A program made the position numbers and the translations under genes. 64,000 nt of DNA from Actinostola sp. cb2023 (Eukaryota > Cnidaria > Anthozoa > Actiniaria > Actinostolidae). This document shows positions 1 to 11,404 of the stretch, one piece after another. A model generated the notes under the pieces. That model saw only the letters and a program-made list of their open reading frames with translations, was not told the origin of the DNA and made no database searches. The first letter of the stretch is position 1. Every line of letters begins with the position of its first letter. The DNA is taken from contig JAUJYZ010001566.1 of NCBI GenBank assembly GCA_033675265.1, forward strand, positions 1 to 64,000, read 5' to 3'.

Positions 1-1087
1 AGTATTTGTACACAGGTCATTGTCCTGTTTTGAATCTCAATGAAGCCCTCGATGTCATTGGCCTTGCAAACTTTTTCTGCTTATCAAGATTAGTGGCTTC
101 CTGTGAACAACTTATCACCAAAGATCTACAAGTAACCATGGCAACCCATGAACTCTCTGTAGCCGAGGATGTTATTGGTGTGTAGCATTCAATGATTTAA
201 TTTTGCAAGTGAAATATGTTGCTATAGACCTTATTCATGCGTGCTGGTTTTCGAGATCAGAATACTCGGATCTTTCACATACAAATGACCACTGCCATCT
301 GAAAAAGCAATTATTCATCAATATTTTTGGAAAATTTCAATAGTTTTGAATAAAATCCCGAGAAGATAGCGTAAATGACATTTATAGAGTTTAGTATGGG
401 ATTTTGCCGTCATGCGTACCACATTTTTCGAAATTGCTTAATTTCCAGGTTTAACACTTTCCACTAAAAGAAGATATTGATATAGGATAAGTGTAAAAGT
501 TTTAGAGAACATTGACATTTCCTTGTGGAGATATGAACGTTTTTAATTCTGAAAATACATCAGAACGAGGCTTGGTGCGCATGACGGCAAAATCCCATAC
601 TAAACTCTATAAATGTCATTTACGATATCTTCTCGGGATTTTATCCAATACTATTGGAATTTTCCAAAAATATTAATGAATAATTGCTTTTTCAGATGGC
701 AGTGGTCATTTGTATGTGAAAGATCCTAGTATTCTGATCTCGAAAACCAGCACGCGTGAATAAGGTGTATTGTATTATTTCTCACAAAGTCCTATTTTTC
801 CAGCATGTTTGATAGAGGCACAACTTCACAATGCCTCACAGTTGGAGGGATGGTGCTTCAGCTACATAGCTAATCACTATGGGGATGTTTGCCGTAAGCA
901 TCCCAAGGAATTCAAGATGTTGAGCCCAGCAACTCATCGTTCTCTCAATCAGCAACGTTGGCCACCTATTTGGTATCTGATAGAGAATGACTGGTATGAA
1001 AAAGCCAAGCGGGAGATGGATCAACAAGACAAGACAAAACATGCCTTGAAGTCAGTGGTTAAAAAGAAAAAATGCCACTGTTTGTAA
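1..1087 (+). CDS. RHOBTB: RHOBTB-type atypical Rho GTPase, 3' part (second BTB domain and C-terminus)
   Basis: Partial gene running in from the left edge. Seen: exon 3-177 (frame from base 3, ends G|gtgtgt) and last exon 804-1087 (after tttttccag), about 153 residues. The first exon gives the end of a BTB fold (DVIGLANFFCLSRLV, then the CEQLI helix). The second gives the RHOBTB-specific tail with CLIEAQL, NHYGDVCRK and the RWPPIWYL motif that is close to invariant in RHOBTB C-termini. The protein ends KKKKCHCL, a polybasic stretch plus a C-x-x-L box, the form recognised by geranylgeranyl transferase. Known of the family: atypical Rho proteins with a GTPase domain, two BTB domains and a role as CUL3 adaptors; vertebrate RHOBTB1/2 lack a CAAX box while RHOBTB3 has one. 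Inferred: a membrane-anchored member. The single intron visible carries a foldback element. The GTPase part lies outside the window. Confidence 0.85.
229..765. mobile_element. Foldback MITE in the RHOBTB intron
   Basis: The two ends are inverted copies over about 180 bp: CCTTATTCATGCGTGCTGG on the left and CCAGCACGCGTGAATAAGG on the right, with few mismatches. The middle (about 410-590) is unique. There is no ORF. The element fills most of the last visible RHOBTB intron and stops about 40 bp before its acceptor. Confidence 0.75.
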
Positions 1088-1115
1088 TCTAATTTGATTT
1101 TGATTCTAATGTTCA

Positions 1116-1121
1116 AATAAA
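1116..1121 (+). promoter_or_regulatory. Poly(A) signal of RHOBTB
   Basis: Canonical AATAAA 29 bases after the TAA stop at 1085-1087; the only such signal near the end of this gene. Confidence 0.6.
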
Positions 1122-1437
1122 TTAAATAATCAATAATGTAAACTATAACCTTATGATGTTGAAGTATATATAGAGATAAAGTTGAGTTAAATATAATATA
1201 TATAGCAATAATGTATTATAGAAGTTATAAACAATGGTAAATTTAAACATCATTGTAGAGATAGTTTAAAATGTATGTCAATTTACTGAAGATGGGGAAG
1301 AATAGAGTGTAACTGGATGACTGATAGCTTCTTCCTTCACTGTGGTATAATTACATTTACTAAGGACCACTTGAAATTATTATTGATAATTAAGTTATCA
1401 TCATTAAATATCATTCCTAAGTTATATAAAATAGATA

Positions 1438-1499
1438 AATAGTGTGTCAGTGTTATTTTGTAATTATTTTAATAATTATATAACACTGACACACTATTA
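1438..1499. repeat. Short palindrome
   Basis: TAGTGTGTCAGTGTTAT is mirrored by ATAACACTGACACACTA around an AT-rich loop. No gene is seen in 1122-2395; the rest of that stretch is unremarkable AT-rich sequence. Confidence 0.6.
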
Positions 1500-2402
1500 A
1501 AATTACAATTGCCAACGTTCGAGGTAATTAACCGACCTATCTGATTTAGAAGGTTTTCACACAAAAAATAGTCCCAAAGGACGTCATTAATCAGTTTATT
1601 GTTCCTAAATTCCCTTGAGGGAATGCTAAACAAATAATAATAATGCTGCTAAAATGCTTTTCAATTCTGTATACTGTAATATTAATGAGCTTCATCAAGG
1701 GGTAAAACCAATTTTTGTCCAACAAATTCCATCAGATAGCTACGTACATGTAGTATACAGTGTAAAGTATTTTTTAGATAAGCGAAAGGTTGTAGGTTCG
1801 ATTCCAGGTTCATTCATTTATCAAAATATTTTTTCTTCATAAAAAGGTTGTAGTAGAAAATTTCTAAGTTTAATACCCACATATAGATGACTGAGGGAGG
1901 AATAGAACGAGGTTAATAACCAGATATAGCTAGCCTGAGTCAATATCTGTATATTACCCTTGCATTCGTAATGCATGAGCAGGGCAATATATATGGGATA
2001 TAAAGCCCTACAAAGAACAAAGAAAACCGTGTCAATCAGATAATAAATCATTATACAGACTGCAAAATCTAAGCCATACTACAATGGAACAAAACAAGGA
2101 GGAAAGAAAATATCATAGTGATCTGAATACCTCAACAATTTGCCTGTTTCCCATGATGCAGTGAAGAGAATACTGTTGTGATTGACGTTTATGCAATATC
2201 AATTGAGTGTCTTTTTCACTTATTTTAATTATTGTGAATATAACACCAATGTCATAGAGGATGGCATAGAAATGACTGTATGGTTTGTCGCTCGCTAAGA
2301 GTTCATAAGATTTTTTTCATAAGTGTCTTCAAGTCTGTAAAGTGTAAATAAAGCTGATCATATAGTGACCTACAAAATGTAGGTATACCTCACTCATCAC
2401 GA

Positions 2403-2470
2403 GTTCCCAGTGGCTCAGTGGTTACAGCACCTGACTAGTATCACGAGGGCTCAAATTCCTGTCTGGGAAT
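2403..2470 (+). repeat. tRNA-like sequence, probable SINE head or decayed tRNA
   Basis: The A-box-like TGGCTCAGTGG is followed about 40 bases on by a B-box-like GGCTCAAATTC. The outer ends GTTCCCA and TGGGAAT can pair as an acceptor stem. The anticodon arm does not fold convincingly and the B box deviates from GGTTCGANNCC, so a tRNA-derived SINE head fits better than a working tRNA. Confidence 0.4.
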
Positions 2471-2576
2471 CAGAGTCTTTATATACACTTAGTTTAAATT
2501 TGACACGGTTTTCTTTGTTATTCATAGGGCTTTTAATCTCCGGTATTGACCGGTTGAACAATAGAATAGAATTGCT

Positions 2577-2653
2577 CATTATGAATTCACCGGGATGTAT
2601 CCATATACAGCCCTGGGTTGTATATGAATACATCCTGGTGAATTCATATTGAG
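2577..2653. repeat. Short palindrome
   Basis: ATGAATTCACCGGGATGTAT and its near-perfect inverse around 2628-2650 flank a 12-base loop. Hairpin-forming; no coding potential. Confidence 0.6.
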
Positions 2654-2768
2654 CACTGAAATGCTATTCTCCATGCTATTCATATAGTATTCATGCTAAA
2701 TAACACTCCAAAAAATACCAGAAAATGCCTCAGATTGCTTCGTGCGAAAACCTTGTCAAATTTAAACT

Positions 2769-3003
2769 TATACCCCGTTCACACCAAGGCTTAAACATGG
2801 TTTAAGGTGGTTTAACTAAACAGGTTTAGAAAATTATCTACAAACACCACACAACATTTGGCACAAAACTGCTGGTAAATTGTCCTTTATGTTGCACAGT
2901 ATAAATTCCAGATAGTTTGATTCTTGTGAAATTAAATGCCCTTGAATTAGAGAAGCGAGAAAAACTCAGTTTAACTAAACAAGGTTTGGTGTGAATGGGG
3001 TAT
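2769..3003. mobile_element. Small TIR element (MITE)
   Basis: Ends TATACCCCGTTCACACCAAGG and GGTTTGGTGTGAATGGGGTATA are inverted copies about 22 bp long around an AT-rich core with no ORF. It lies in sequence absent from the matching flank of the second cathepsin Z copy (near 24040), so it arrived after or during that duplication. Confidence 0.65.
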
Positions 3004-3012
3004 AAGTCAGAT

Positions 3013-3108
3013 AAATACCTCGAACGTCGGCAATAAGCCTATAAATCCCTCGGCCCTACGGCCCGAGGGATTTATATGGCTTATTGCCGACGTTCGAGGT
3101 ATTTATCT
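3013..3108. repeat. Near-perfect 96-bp hairpin
   Basis: ATAAATACCTCGAACGTCGG reads inward from 3013 and its exact inverse reads outward to 3108. The arms are about 44 bp with a small loop around CCCTACGG. A related half-site (AACGTTCGAGGTAATTAACC) lies near 1512. Confidence 0.8.
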
Positions 3109-3494
3109 CTTACTTGAAGACACTTTACAAAAATGTTGTTTATAACAACATTATTTCACTCTTGGGTTGTCTTTGAGTACCAATAATTTTAAAAACAATA
3201 GTTGTATAATTACCATCTATTATAATAACTACCGGTAGATTATTATGCAGAAATGATCATGCAGAGATATGGAAGCCAAAAAGATATAAAAATAGAATTG
3301 ATCCACCAATAAAGGCAAAGACTGTTTTACAAGTAATCTGTTTTATTTTCAACAACAAGCATATACACAGTTATTATAAAGCCCATTTACAGTATATAAT
3401 GTAAATAAACACAATGCTAATATACAGAGACTGTACTCAGGTTATCTTAGCAAATATTAGATATAAATATTAGAGAGTAAACCCTAAAACCTTC

Positions 3495-3830
3495 AAACAG
3501 TTCCAACTAATAGAGGACTTTAAATCAAACAGCAGTGTCAAAATGAACTCCAGAAATGAAAAGAGCAGCTCAAAATTAGTAAAAGGGAAGTTTTAGCTTA
3601 TACTGTTTGACACAGGAGAAATGACATTAAAAATCACATTGAATGTTTTCTAAGATTTTGTATTACTGAATCATAATAAAATTTGCGATTTTATTTTTAA
3701 TGTCATTTCTCCTGTGACATTATGAGCTGAAACTTTGCCCTTTTACTAATTTCCAGCTGCTCTTTTCATTTAGAATTAGATTCATTTCTGGAGTTCACTT
3801 TGACAATGCTGTTCGACTTCAGGGGGTTGG
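3495..3830. mobile_element. Foldback MITE, 3' of cathepsin Z copy A
   Basis: Two arms of about 150 bp are inverted copies, for example TGTCACAGGAGAAATGAC versus GTCATTTCTCCTGTGACA and CCAGAAATGAAAAGAGC versus GCTCTTTTCATTTAGAA. No ORF. It interrupts the 3' flank shared with the other cathepsin copy. Nothing else is recognised in 3831-4176. Confidence 0.7.
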
Positions 3831-4865
3831 AGTTACATGACCTCTTAGTGCAAGTCCCCTATTAGTGCTAGATCGCAGCAATGAAACTATTTAGTGCTAT
3901 TAAAGTTACTACTTTCACAGTTTTAGTGTTTGCACACAGTTAAAATATGGTCTATTAATTTAGCTTTAGTAGCTTGTATACTCATGTTTTTATTATTATC
4001 CCATTTCATTTTATTTTAGACATTTATAGTAGTAGTCATTTATTCTACCTTATTGTTTGTTAACCACTCTATTTTGATTACACTGCCTGTGTAATTGACC
4101 TTAAATAAATTCCTATTATCATTATCGTAAGACTCATATTCCATGGGTGTCTGCACACTATCTTTCTGATACAGTACTAAACAATGGGTACAGCAAAGGA
4201 ACACTCGCTTTCAACTCCCAAGTTATATTGATTGCCTTTACCACCGTCATACTTGCTGGTTACAATTCTAAAATAACCATTCTCACCCCATGGTGCACCC
4301 CATGAATTCCTCACAATCCAGTACTCAACACCGTTCTCTACTCCCCATCCTACCACAGAAACTGAATGATTAACCATAGGAATGGCACTGTACTCTTTGT
4401 AAATCCCACCAGAGTATTTCTCAAATGTTTGCGTTGCCATGACACCACAGGTAATAGGACCACGAGCATAGAGTTCAGCCATCATCTTATCCCGCCGTTG
4501 ACATTTCCTAATATAGAGTTTTATAACATTAGCTTTATGCAGTGTCAATACACCAGTCATCAATGGAAACCTCATTTTATCATCATAAACAGTTCTTACC
4601 AAATTCACTGACTTTCCATACAGTATAATTTTTGATGGGAAAACAATCACCAAAAGTAAGACAAGTTCCACACTTGTTGAAGTCAGTACATTGCATGTCT
4701 TTAGCTTGGTAGTTATTACATGTTTCATCTGGGATGCCGTGTTCATGGGCATATTTATAGACACCAAGGACTCCACCTCCGTGACATGAACCTGCTTTAC
4801 CTACGAACAGTACAAATATATGATAACTATAGTGACTACGAGATGAACAGGCTGCAGACATCCCA

Positions 4866-6367
4866 CAATGCATTGAGTGGCATGGAATGCACTGAGTGGC
4901 ATGGAATACATGAGTGGCATGGAATGCATTGAGTGGCATGGAATGCATTGAGTGGAATGCATTGAGTGGCATGGAATACATTGAGTGGCATGGAATGCAT
5001 TGAGTGGAATGCATTGAGTGGCATGGAATGCATTGAGTGGCATGGAATGCATTGAGTGGAATGCATTGAGTGGCATGGAATGCATTGAGTGGCATGAAAT
5101 GCATTGAGTGGCTTGGAATGCATTGAGTGGCATGGAATGCATTGAGTGGCATGGAATGCATTGAGTGGCTTGGAATACATTGAGTGGCATGGAATGCATT
5201 GAGTGGAATGCATTGAGTGGCATGGAATGCATTGAGTGGCATGGAATGCATTGAGTGGAATGCATTGAGTGGCATGGAATGCATTGAGTGGCATGGAATG
5301 CATTGAGTGGCTTGGAATGCATTGAGTGGCATGGAATGCATTGAGTGGCATGGAATGCATTGAGTGGCATGGAATGCATTGAGTGGCATGGAATGCATTG
5401 AGTGGCATGGAATGCATTGAGTGGCATGGAATGCATTGAGTGGCATGGAATACATTGAGTGGCATGGAATACATTGAGTGGAATGCATTGAGTGGCATGG
5501 AATACATTGAGTGGCATGGAATACATTGAGTGGCATGGAATACATTGAGTGGCATGGAATACATTGAGTGGCATGGAATGCATTGAGTGGAATGCATTGA
5601 GTGGCATGGAATGCATTGAGTGGCATGGAATGCATTGAGTGGCTTGGAATGCATTGAGTGGCATGGAATGCATTGAGTGGCATGGAATGCATTGAGTGGC
5701 ATGGAATGCATTGAGTGGCATGGAATACATTGAGTGGCATGGAATGCATTGAGTGGCATGGAATACATTGAGTGGAATGCATCGAGTGGAAAGCATTGAG
5801 TGGCTTGGAATGCATTGAGTGGCATGGAATACATTGAGTGGAATGCATCGAGTGGAATGCATTGAGTGGAATGCATTGAGTGGCATGGAATGCATTGAGT
5901 GGCATGGAATACATTGAGTGGAATGCATTGAGTGGCTTGGAATGCATTGAGTGGCATGGAATGCATTGAGTGGAATGCATTGAGTGGAATGCATTGAGTG
6001 GCATGGAATGCATTGAGTGGCATGGAATACATTGAGTGGAATGCATTGAGTGGAATGCATTGAGTGGAATGCATTGAGTGGAATGCATTGAGTGGAATGC
6101 ATTGAGTGGAATGCATTGAGTGGAATGCATTGAGTGGCATGGAATGCATTGAGTGGAATGCATTGAGTGGCATGGAATGCATTGAGTGGCATGGAATACA
6201 TTGAGTGGAATGCATTGAGTGGAATGCATTGAGTGGAATGCATTGAGTGGCATGGAATGCATTGAGTGGCTTGGAATGCATTGAGTGGCATGGAATGCAT
6301 TGAGTGGAATGCATTGAGTGGCTTGGAATGCATTAAGTGGCATGGAATGCATTGAGTGGAATGCATC
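4866..6367. repeat. Minisatellite in intron 2 of cathepsin Z copy A
   Basis: About 1.5 kb of interleaved 19-bp (ATTGAGTGGCATGGAATGC) and 14-bp (ATTGAGTGGAATGC) units, roughly 85 units in all. Sporadic variants are cttgg for catgg and ATACATT for ATGCATT. Because 14 and 19 are not multiples of three, mixed units keep all minus-strand frames open for over 450 codons. These ORFs are repeat artefacts. Copy B has a 152-bp intron in the same place with no array. Confidence 0.95.
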
Positions 6368-6919
6368 AAGTATATATTTTCTTCAAGTGCAGTGTTTCAA
6401 TGTAAGCTTACCACAAGCTATGACGTGCTGAACAGAGAGGTAGTTCACTGGCCATTTTCCTTTTCTCTTGATGTTAATCCTGTCTGACAAAGCACTTGTA
6501 GTGCCATGAGCCCAACAAGATCCACAATATTGAGGAATGTGTTGGTTTCTCGTGACACTGGCATAGTTTACCCCATTGATATTTCGCCAGTCATATGATG
6601 TAGGGAGCTTGCTCATGTCAAGGTATTCATGGGGCCTTGGACTTTTTCTAAATTACAATAAATTTGAAAATCACACAGCTTATCAGTTATAACATCGCAT
6701 AGAGTATAAATGGACAAATTACCACCATATAGTGAAACAAAACCAATATATTTGAGTCTAATTGCTTCTACAGTGGATCAAACCACTTTATCTCAAAGTT
6801 GGTTATCTTGACAACCTCCTTTGTTGAACTAGAAACATGCCCATGAGAGAAGATAAGTCACTAACTAAACTGCAATGTTGCAAACAATTTGGCTGAATTG
6901 ACCTGATGGATCGTGAGCC

Positions 6920-7348
6920 CCTGGGGGGGGGGGGGGGGGGGGACTCCGATACCAAAGTGGCGGGGATGCTCGTCGTCCCTTTTAGTTGTTTTTTTCGTGT
7001 TTTGGTCCCACTTAGGGTGTCAGAAATAAAAATGACCACCAATAGAGTTTTCCGGTCCCTTTTAGGGTATTCAATCAACAGCGATATTTAAAAACGTTCT
7101 TTAAAAATAGCTTAAAGATTTATATGACAACGTTTTCTTAAACTTGTAAGAGTGGAAGGCGTTTGATGCTAGTGTCTTTTATACTATTAAAATGACTTTT
7201 TAAATTGGTCCCTTTTAGGGGTAAAAATATTCACTACCACGCCCACCAAGATGAGACTCCGTTCCCTTTTAGGGGTCATTTTCAAAATTTCCGACGAGCA
7301 TCCCTACCCCCTTTTATAAGGGAGTCCCCCCCCCCCCCCCCCCCCCGG
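6920..7348. mobile_element. Transposon with homopolymer G/C termini and a 9-bp target duplication
   Basis: Starts CCTGGGG..., a long G run followed by ACTCCGATACC, and ends GGGAGTCC followed by a long C run. Inside, GGGATGCTCGTCG is mirrored by CGACGAGCATCCC. The direct repeat TCGTGAGCC occurs exactly at 6911-6919 and 7349-7357, as expected for a 9-bp target-site duplication. The interior (6960-7300) repeats TCCCTTTTAG-like motifs and has no protein. It sits in intron 1 of cathepsin Z copy A. Nothing else is recognised in 7358-8064 apart from ordinary AT-rich sequence. Confidence 0.7.
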
Positions 7349-8070
7349 TCGTGAGCCATGGCTTAGTTTAACGAGCTCTAAGCCCTAGGCTTATAGTGGA
7401 TATAAGCCGATTAGTTATTTGCTGTTTTGACCCATTTATAGGTGTCCCTTGCTTAGTGAATGGACCTAATATCCCACATTCTATTTTCCTGTGAAATATA
7501 CTTGAACATCATTTGCCTTGGCAGTGAACAGGATGCCAATGTATATTGTATTTAGATAAAAATGATACCCTGTGATAGCTTAGCTGTCATTTTTATACCC
7601 TGTGAACAAAGATTCCCTTTTCTTCACTCTCTTTGTCTTAACAGGGTCGTGAGGGGAGAAAAGGAACTCCTTTTTTTCCCACTCAAAAACCGAAGACAAA
7701 GACAGAAGCAAAAGGAATCTCAATGACAGCTATCAATCAACCAGCCCAGCATATTGAACAGGCCAGGGGTCTGTAAGTGACAGACAGGAAGGTGGATTTT
7801 GGATCTGCAAGCATAAATGATGAAATCTAGGCCTAGGGGAGGGAGGCTATTAGGTGATTGGTTCAGATGATCCTTGCCGACCGATCTTCATCTTTGATCT
7901 TCGCATTGCATGCTTTGTATTTTGCTGCTATTTAGTTGACATTTAGTTGATATTTTGATGCTATTGAACCCTAAAACCGTTGTGGCTGTTTTACGGGTAG
8001 TGTTCGCACTCTACAAACATTTTTAGGAAACAACAATGGTTCAGGGCTCAGAGCACGGAAGGGAAAGAAA

Positions 8071-10303
8071 TACGGAAGCCCAGGAGGGCCACTGGTGGGT
8101 TTTCGTTTTTGTTTTCGGTTTTTTGCTTTTCATTTTTCGCTTTTTGCTTTTCATTTTTCGCTTTTTGGTTTTGGTTTTTGTTTTCGGTTTTTTGCTTTTC
8201 ATTTTTCGCTTTTTGCTTTTTGCTTTTCGTTTTTGTTTTTGTTTTCGGTTTCAGTTGCTTTTCATTTTTCGCTTTTTGCTTTTCATTTTTCGCTTTTTGC
8301 TTTTGGTTTTGGTTTTGGTTTTTGTTTTTGCTTTTGTTTTTGTTTTTTTGCTTTTCACTTTTCGGTTTTTGCTTTTCGTTTTCGTTTTGGTTTTCTTTTT
8401 TGATTTGGTTTTTGTTTTCCCTTTTCGTTTTTTTTTGCTTTTCGTTTTTTTTTTTGCTTTTCGTTTTTTTGTTTATTTATTTTTTGAAACCCAAAAGACA
8501 AAAGCAAAAACCAAAACCGAAAAGACGAAACCAAAAACCAAAAACCAAAAAGACAAAACCAAAAACCAAAAAGGCAAGCAAAAACCAAAAAGGCAAAAGC
8601 AAAAACCAAAAAGGCAAAAACCAAAACCAAAACCCTGAGTGGCCCTCCTGGGCCGGTCCATGGTGCCTTGCGAGCCACGTGATGAACAAACATGGCGGAC
8701 GGCTTCGAAGTCAAGTACAAACCCGGGGTACAAACGTTTGCCCAAAGGACAGAAAAGTATGGACGTGCGTATTATTAATTAAGTTCATATGTAGCTAAAC
8801 TGTACGTACTAACAATCCCCTATGTTATTTTTAGTTGAAATGTCGGTAATGGATCAAGTTTATGGGCAATGAGTTTGGTATGCGCATGGATTGACCTCAA
8901 ACTTGTTCTTTCGTATCGGCTGAAGAGCTAGTAGATGAGTATTAAAGAGCTTTGAAAATACGGCGAATTTTGGCGAGAATACGGACCGAGGTAGCGTTCG
9001 GACGGCTTCGATCAGTTGAAGTTGCTCAAACACACCATCGGGAAATATCAAATAATTCGCTTAAAATATTGAGCTTTAATTTATAGCATAGACTTGGACA
9101 GCAGAAAATAGAAATAGTGAAAGTTGACAATGACCAGATGCCCTGGGGTCATAGAGTAACATGATAGCCTTATTTATAGTTCATTCAACCTTGTTCGTGC
9201 AGTCCGCAGTCTATACTATAAATTATAAAAGCTCAATATTTTAAGCGAATTATTTGATATTTCCCGATGGTGTGTTTGAGCAACTTCAACTGATTGAAGC
9301 CGTCCGAACGCTACCTCGGTCCGTATTTCTCGCCAAAATTCGCCGTATTTTCAAAGCTCTTTAATACTCATCTACTTCAGCCGATACGAAAGAACAAGTT
9401 TGAGGTCAATCCATGCGCATATCAAACTCATTGCCCATAAACTTGATGCCATTACCGACATTTCAACTAAAAATAACATAGGGGATTGTTAGTACGTACA
9501 GTTTAGCTACATATGAACTTAATTAATAATACGCACGTCCATACCTTTCTGTCCTTTGGGCAAACGTTTGTACCCCGGGTTTGTACTTGACTTCGATGCC
9601 GTCCGCCATGTTTGTTCATCACGTGGCTCGCAAGGCACCATGGACCGGCCCAGGAGGGCCACTCAGGGTTTTGGTTTTGGTTTTTGCCTTTTTGGTTTTT
9701 GCTTTTGCCTTTTTGGTTTTTGGTTTTGTCTTTTTGGTTTTTGGTTTTGTCTTTTTGGTTTTTGGTTTCGTCTTTTCGGTTTTGGTTTTTGCTTTTGTCT
9801 TTTGGGTTTCAAAAAATAAATAAACAAAAAAACGAAAAGCAAAAAAAAAAAAAAACGAAAAGCAAAAAAAAAAACGAAAAGGGAAAACAAAAAAAAAAAA
9901 TCAAAAAAGAAAACCAAAACCAAAACGAAAAGCAAAAAGCGAAAAATGAAAAGCAAAAAAAACGAGAACAAAGACAAAAACAAAAAAACAAAACGAAAAG
10001 CAAAAAGCGAAAAATGAAAAGCAAAAAAACGAAAACAAAAAACAAAAAACGAAAAGCAAAAAGCGAAAAGTGAAAAGCAAAAAGCGAAAAATGAAAAGCA
10101 AAAAACCGAAAACAAAAACAAAAACAAAAACGAAAAGCAAAAAGCGAAAAATGAAAAGCAAAAAGCGAAAAATGAAAAGCAAAAAACCGAAAACAAAAAC
10201 CAAAACCAAAAAGCGAAAAATGAAAAGCAAAAAGCGAAAAATGAAAAGCAAAAAACCGAAAACAAAAACGAAAACCCACCAGTGGCCCTCCTGGGCTTCC
10301 GTA
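8071..10303. mobile_element. 2.2-kb foldback transposon, TACGG termini, 6-bp target duplication
   Basis: Begins TACGGAAGCCCAGGAGGGCC and ends with its inverse; AAGAAA flanks it directly on both sides (8065-8070 and 10304-10309). Outer arms (to about 8640 and from 9660) are strand-asymmetric TTTTCGCTTTTTGC tracts. Inner arms (about 8640-9090 and 9210-9660) are a nearly exact inverted copy of unique sequence including ATTTCCCGATGGTGTGTTTG. The centre is near 9150. The Phe-rich and Lys-rich ORFs it contains are simple-sequence artefacts. The 6-bp duplication and TAYGG ends match those of the element at 11129-16518. These are features I associate with the IS3EU superfamily; no transposase is encoded here. 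Confidence 0.75.
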
Positions 10304-10470
10304 AAGAAACCTCGAAAACTTTCGAAACCAAAATCAACTTAAGCTTACATAACTGGTTTGATGTTGTTATCCAATGCTGGCTTGTAACACGGCTCATCGG
10401 CATATGAATGTTGTCTTGGTAAACCAAGAGATACACCAAACAACAACACAATCACAATAACAACCTTCAT

Positions 10471-11128
10471 GACTTGCTTTATATGAGAACCAAAGAAGAA
10501 TGAAAGTTTTGAATGCTGCACGAAGTCATGCTGAACTCACGAGGATAACAAGTAGCCAATCAGAGACGATGTTCGTGACTAGTACCCAGTCTGACACAAT
10601 CAGGTGACCAACTTGTGATCTACTCCATTGTTGCTGCCGCAAAGAATCCGCTTTCATAACAAGCAATCACGTGATAAAACAACCCAAAAATAAATCAAAA
10701 TGGCCGCTTAAAGATCGTGTCTTCACGAAAATGCAAGCCTGTGCTTTTGTAGCGGGATATTCAGCATTTAACAAGCTCCAAAACTTGACACATATTGCTG
10801 GGATAAGATCGATGTAAAGCATCAGAACTGATTTATCTTGTAACAATAACGATTCCACTTCGTAATCACGCTCTACGGCGGTGAATGTTGAAGTAGCCTT
10901 GCTGGAGTACCAGAAACTATAGAGTTGGTCGCTATGCAAACTCCATTTGAATTGTAAATATGATCCCTGGGGATTAGTTAATATATGCAGATGAGTATAT
11001 AAAGGAAAACACAAAGCACGCTCTGCCTCTTTCAAGTCACTTGGTCCGAGACGAAGGATGTTTTGGATGCTAGCTCAGTAGAACCCGACTTACTCGCTAC
11101 TCAAGGGTAAAGTATGGTTGAAGACGAG
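10471..11128. promoter_or_regulatory. Upstream region of cathepsin Z copy A
   Basis: Bases 10471-10610 are clearly homologous to 25866-26030 upstream of copy B (shared CACGAAGTCATGCT, AGTAGCCAATCAGAGACGATG, GACTAGTACCCAGTCT), so the promoter was part of the duplication. The shared CCAATCAGAGA contains an inverted-CCAAT-type box. 10611-11128 is not recognised and holds no convincing gene. Confidence 0.55.
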
Positions 11129-11404
11129 TATGGTGGCCCATTGTTCTCATAGCTATAATGAACAATAAATGGAGAAATGTACTGAAATAAAATAATTTTT
11201 TGCCTTTTTTATAATCAAAACATTTTTGTGATGAGAAAAAAAAGAAAATAATAATAAATAAATAATAAAATAAACAAATAAAAATAAATAAAACAATAAA
11301 TAGATAATAAAACAAACAAATAAAATAATAAAAATAATAAATATAAATAAATAATGAAACAAACAAAAAAAAATGAAAATTAATGAAATATATATATATA
11401 TATA

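Larger units (their letters stand above)
4177..10470 (-). pseudogene. CTSZ: Cathepsin Z (X)-like cysteine protease, copy A, with a 1-base frameshift
   Basis: Exons on the minus strand: 10349-10470 (signal peptide [18 protein letters not shown] and a short propeptide with one Cys), 6412-6647, 4600-4800, 4177-4507. The family (papain clan, lysosomal carboxypeptidase) is shown by the mini-loop HIP just before CGSCWAH (catalytic Cys), [11 protein letters not shown] (His) and IVRNSWG (Asn). It ends FAVPIV, as cathepsin Z does. The last exon lacks one base relative to copy B: minus-strand AACGG-CGGG against AGCGGTCGGG, between 4494 and 4495. The summed exons (890 nt) are one short of a multiple of three, and the correct frame hits a stop soon after, upstream of His and Asn. 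Introns 1 (3.7 kb) and 2 (1.6 kb) are swollen by transposons and a minisatellite. Probably a decaying duplicate; a sequencing error in one base is the alternative. Confidence 0.8.

Noticed and set aside
2403..2470. A functional tRNA gene
   Set aside because: A- and B-box-like motifs are present, but the anticodon arm does not pair and the T-loop lacks the standard TTCGANNC; kept only as a SINE-like remnant.
4583..6369. Three overlapping ORFs of 490-590 residues rich in [11 protein letters not shown]
   Set aside because: All come from the 14/19-bp array inside intron 2 of cathepsin Z copy A; several frames are open equally, and exon 3 is joined by splicing.
8036..10451. Phe-rich and Lys-rich ORFs (FAFHFSLFAF, KSKKRKMKSK)
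   Set aside because: Simple-sequence arms of the foldback transposon; composition follows the T-rich or A-rich repeat and no domain is present.
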